Positions 4,656 to 5,655 of a DNA stretch of 5,655 nucleotides are shown piece by piece; the stretch's first letter is position 1; each line of letters starts with the position of its first letter. The stretch lies in assembly GCA_019420465.1 (NCBI GenBank), contig JAHZHB010000006.1, positions 1-5,655 on the forward strand, written 5' to 3'. The translations under genes were made by a program, and so were the position numbers. The DNA is from Lachnospiraceae bacterium (lineage in GTDB: Bacteria > Bacillota > Clostridia > Lachnospirales > Lachnospiraceae). The notes under the pieces are model-generated. The model was given only the letters and a program-made list of their open reading frames with translations, was not told the DNA's origin and searched no databases.

Positions 4656-4690
4656 TGGTATAGTATGTGGTGGAGTAAGGAGAACAGGAG
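4656..4690 (+). promoter_or_regulatory. Extended -10 promoter and ribosome binding site of the VanZ-like gene
   Basis: TGGTATAGT at 4656-4664 is an extended -10 (TG-N-TATAGT). The -35 region at about 4636-4642 is weak, which extended -10 promoters tolerate. AGGAG at 4686-4690 lies 8 nt before the GTG at 4699. The ATG at 4694 is too close to it and opens a three-codon frame, so GTG is the better start. Confidence 0.5.
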
Positions 4691-4698
4691 ATAATGAA

Positions 4699-5166
4699 GT
4701 GGTGAAGATAGAAAAGGGATTTAGTAAAAAATGGGTGTTTCCTTTAGTATATGTGCTGTATGTGTTGCTGATCTTTCGCAACTCGCTGGACCCGGCGGAT
4801 GTTTCTTCGATGAAGAGTGGGGCGGTGCTGGCGTTTCTGAATGATGTTCTTTTTTCGGGGAAGGAGGTGCTGACGGAGCATCTGGTCCGCAAGATGGCGC
4901 ATTTCTCGGAATATGCGCTGGCGGGTGTGCTGGGATGGATGGCTTTGCGGCAGTTTGCGCGAGAAAGGGTGCAGTGTTTTTTGAATGTGGCGTTTGCGGG
5001 GCTTTTGATGGCTTTCTGTGATGAGACGATCCAGCTGTTTGTGCCGGGGCGCAGTGGGCAGGTGTCTGATATGTGGATTGATTTTTCGGGGTATCTGCTG
5101 GGGATGTTTGTCTGCGTGCTGGGATGTCTGGTGGTGAAGCGGTTGAGAATGCGAAAACAAAGATGA
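4699..5166 (+). CDS. VanZ-like family membrane protein
   Basis: A 155-residue integral membrane protein of the VanZ-like family. The family is named for VanZ of the vancomycin resistance cluster, which gives teicoplanin resistance by an unknown mechanism. Most members stand alone like this one and have no known role. About four membrane segments are visible: 12-26, 63-83, 94-114 and 125-146. Family motifs are FRNSLDP (26-32) after the first helix, VRKMAHFSEYALAGVL (63-78), DETIQLFVPGRSGQVSDMWID (108-128) and FSGYLLG (129-135). His68, Glu71, Asp108, Glu109, Gln112 and Asp124 are the conserved polar residues. The frame is open back to an ATG at 4495, but that upstream part is the G-rich repeat and the promoter. 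AGGAG (4686-4690) points to GTG 4699, with GTG 4702 as a second choice. The neighbours give no hint of resistance function. Confidence 0.88.
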   Translation: MVKIEKGFSKKWVFPLVYVLYVLLIFRNSLDPADVSSMKSGAVLAFLNDVLFSGKEVLTEHLVRKMAHFSEYALAGVLGWMALRQFARERVQCFLNVAFAGLLMAFCDETIQLFVPGRSGQVSDMWIDFSGYLLGMFVCVLGCLVVKRLRMRKQR

Positions 5167-5284
5167 GTTACGGAAAGACGGGAAAAAAGATCATAAGATG
5201 GCAGAGAGTGTAAAGCATAAATCCCTGGAATGTATTATAAGATGTGAGAGGCATGCGGGGATACGATCTTTAATATAATAGAAT

Positions 5285-5324
5285 AAAAAACGGGAGTCTC
5301 ATTTCAGGAGGCTCCCGTTTTTTT
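5285..5324. terminator. Bidirectional rho-independent terminator
   Basis: AAAAAACGGGAG (5285-5296) pairs with CTCCCGTTTTTT (5312-5323). Inside, TCTC pairs with GGAG plus a G-U pair, leaving a 7-base loop. T-runs are present on both strands (5318-5324 on plus, 5290-5285 on minus). It lies between the convergent VanZ-like gene and the minus-strand activase gene, 7 nt past the latter's stop, and serves both. Confidence 0.92.
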
Positions 5325-5330
5325 CTGTAT

Positions 5331-5655
5331 TTATTTATCCAGATTTTTCACCGCGGTGGACAGCATCAGTTTGATACGGTTCAGCTGGTTGACTTCGCTG
5401 GCACCGGGGTCGTAGTCTACGGCTACGATGTTGGCGTCGGGGTATCTGTGTCTGATCTCTTTGATTACGCCTTTGCCGACGATGTGGTTGGGCAGGCAGG
5501 CGAATGGCTGGATGCAGACGATGTTTTTGGCTCCGCCGTGGATGAGTTCCATCATTTCGCCGGTGAGGAACCAGCCTTCGCCGGTCTGGTTACCCATGGA
5601 TACGATGGGTTCGGCATGTCTGGCGAGGTCTTTGATATCTGCGGGCGGATCAAAG
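5331..5655 (-). CDS. C-terminal end of a 2-hydroxyacyl-CoA dehydratase activase-type protein (partial)
   Basis: The 5' end lies outside the window. The visible 107 residues begin FDPPADIKDLARHAEPIVS and run to LSTAVKNLDK. The frame continues unbroken above the ATG at 5597, so that Met is internal. I recognise the C-terminal part of the very long (often above 1000 residues) Clostridia proteins that combine BcrA/BadF/HgdC-type ATPase activase domains with a dehydratase-subunit-like region. The family wording is GEGWFLTGEMMELI, then CIQPFACLPNH with two cysteines (visible residues 47 and 53) that may contribute to iron-sulfur binding, then GVIKEIRHRYPDANIVAVDYDPGASEVNQLNRIKLML. Activases of this group use ATP to send an electron to a dehydratase. 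The substrate of the long stand-alone forms is not known to me. The gene converges on the VanZ-like gene and ends at the shared terminator. Confidence 0.85.
   Translation of the reverse strand, partial: FDPPADIKDLARHAEPIVSMGNQTGEGWFLTGEMMELIHGGAKNIVCIQPFACLPNHIVGKGVIKEIRHRYPDANIVAVDYDPGASEVNQLNRIKLMLSTAVKNLDK

Noticed and set aside
4495..4698. N-terminal extension of the VanZ-like protein to the ATG at 4495
   Set aside because: The added 68 residues are encoded by the repeat and the promoter region and do not resemble the family. AGGAG at 4686-4690 supports the GTG at 4699.
4305..4892. Several open frames over the palindrome and G-rich repeats, on both strands
   Set aside because: They arise from low-complexity and inverted-repeat DNA. 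The repeat copies keep their pairing and not a reading frame, so they are not coding.
1..5655. tRNA, rRNA, CRISPR array, insertion sequence or phage genes
   Set aside because: No cloverleaf, regularly spaced repeats, transposase or integrase motif was seen on either strand.

Overview
The window looks like chromosome from a gut-type Clostridia, most likely Lachnospiraceae. The ArsR, LysR, O-acetylhomoserine sulfhydrylase, VanZ-like and dehydratase-activase proteins all have the wording I associate with that family. This is recognition from memory, not a database search. The plus strand is G-rich in both coding and non-coding stretches, which would fit a leading strand.

Layout, left to right. 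A G-rich hairpin repeat (about 1-114) lies just past the 3' end of a minus-strand ArsR-family metal-type repressor (115-489), which has its own -10 box and strong ribosome binding site. A stretch without an intact gene follows (about 532-1031) and holds the C-terminal remnant of an AzlD-type branched-chain amino acid exporter subunit. Next is a full LysR-family regulator (1032-1952), directly followed by a two-component receiver domain that has lost its middle (1982-2167). A strong hairpin terminator (2252-2298) closes this part.

The central unit is the sulfur gene metY (2560-3867), O-acetylhomoserine aminocarboxypropyltransferase. It is preceded by a plausible promoter overlapped by a LysR-type dyad, then a leader of about 220 nt. 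The leader contains a 21-codon open reading frame with an excellent ribosome binding site and three consecutive cysteine codons. This looks like a cysteine-sensing leader peptide, and it is the most interesting item here. A coherent reading is that the LysR protein controls initiation at metY in response to sulfur status, while translation of the Cys-Cys-Cys peptide adds a second control in response to cysteine supply. Neither link is proven by sequence alone.

Downstream of metY are a dyad and a terminator, a small membrane protein of unknown function (4011-4196), a 279-bp near-perfect palindrome with branched internal structure (4211-4489), and two more copies of the G-rich hairpin repeat (4510-4611). 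The three hairpin copies show compensatory base changes in their stem. A VanZ-like membrane protein (4699-5166, GTG start) follows, then a bidirectional terminator. The last feature is the C-terminal end of a large minus-strand 2-hydroxyacyl-CoA dehydratase activase-type protein that runs out of the window. I see no tRNA, rRNA, CRISPR array, transposase or phage gene.
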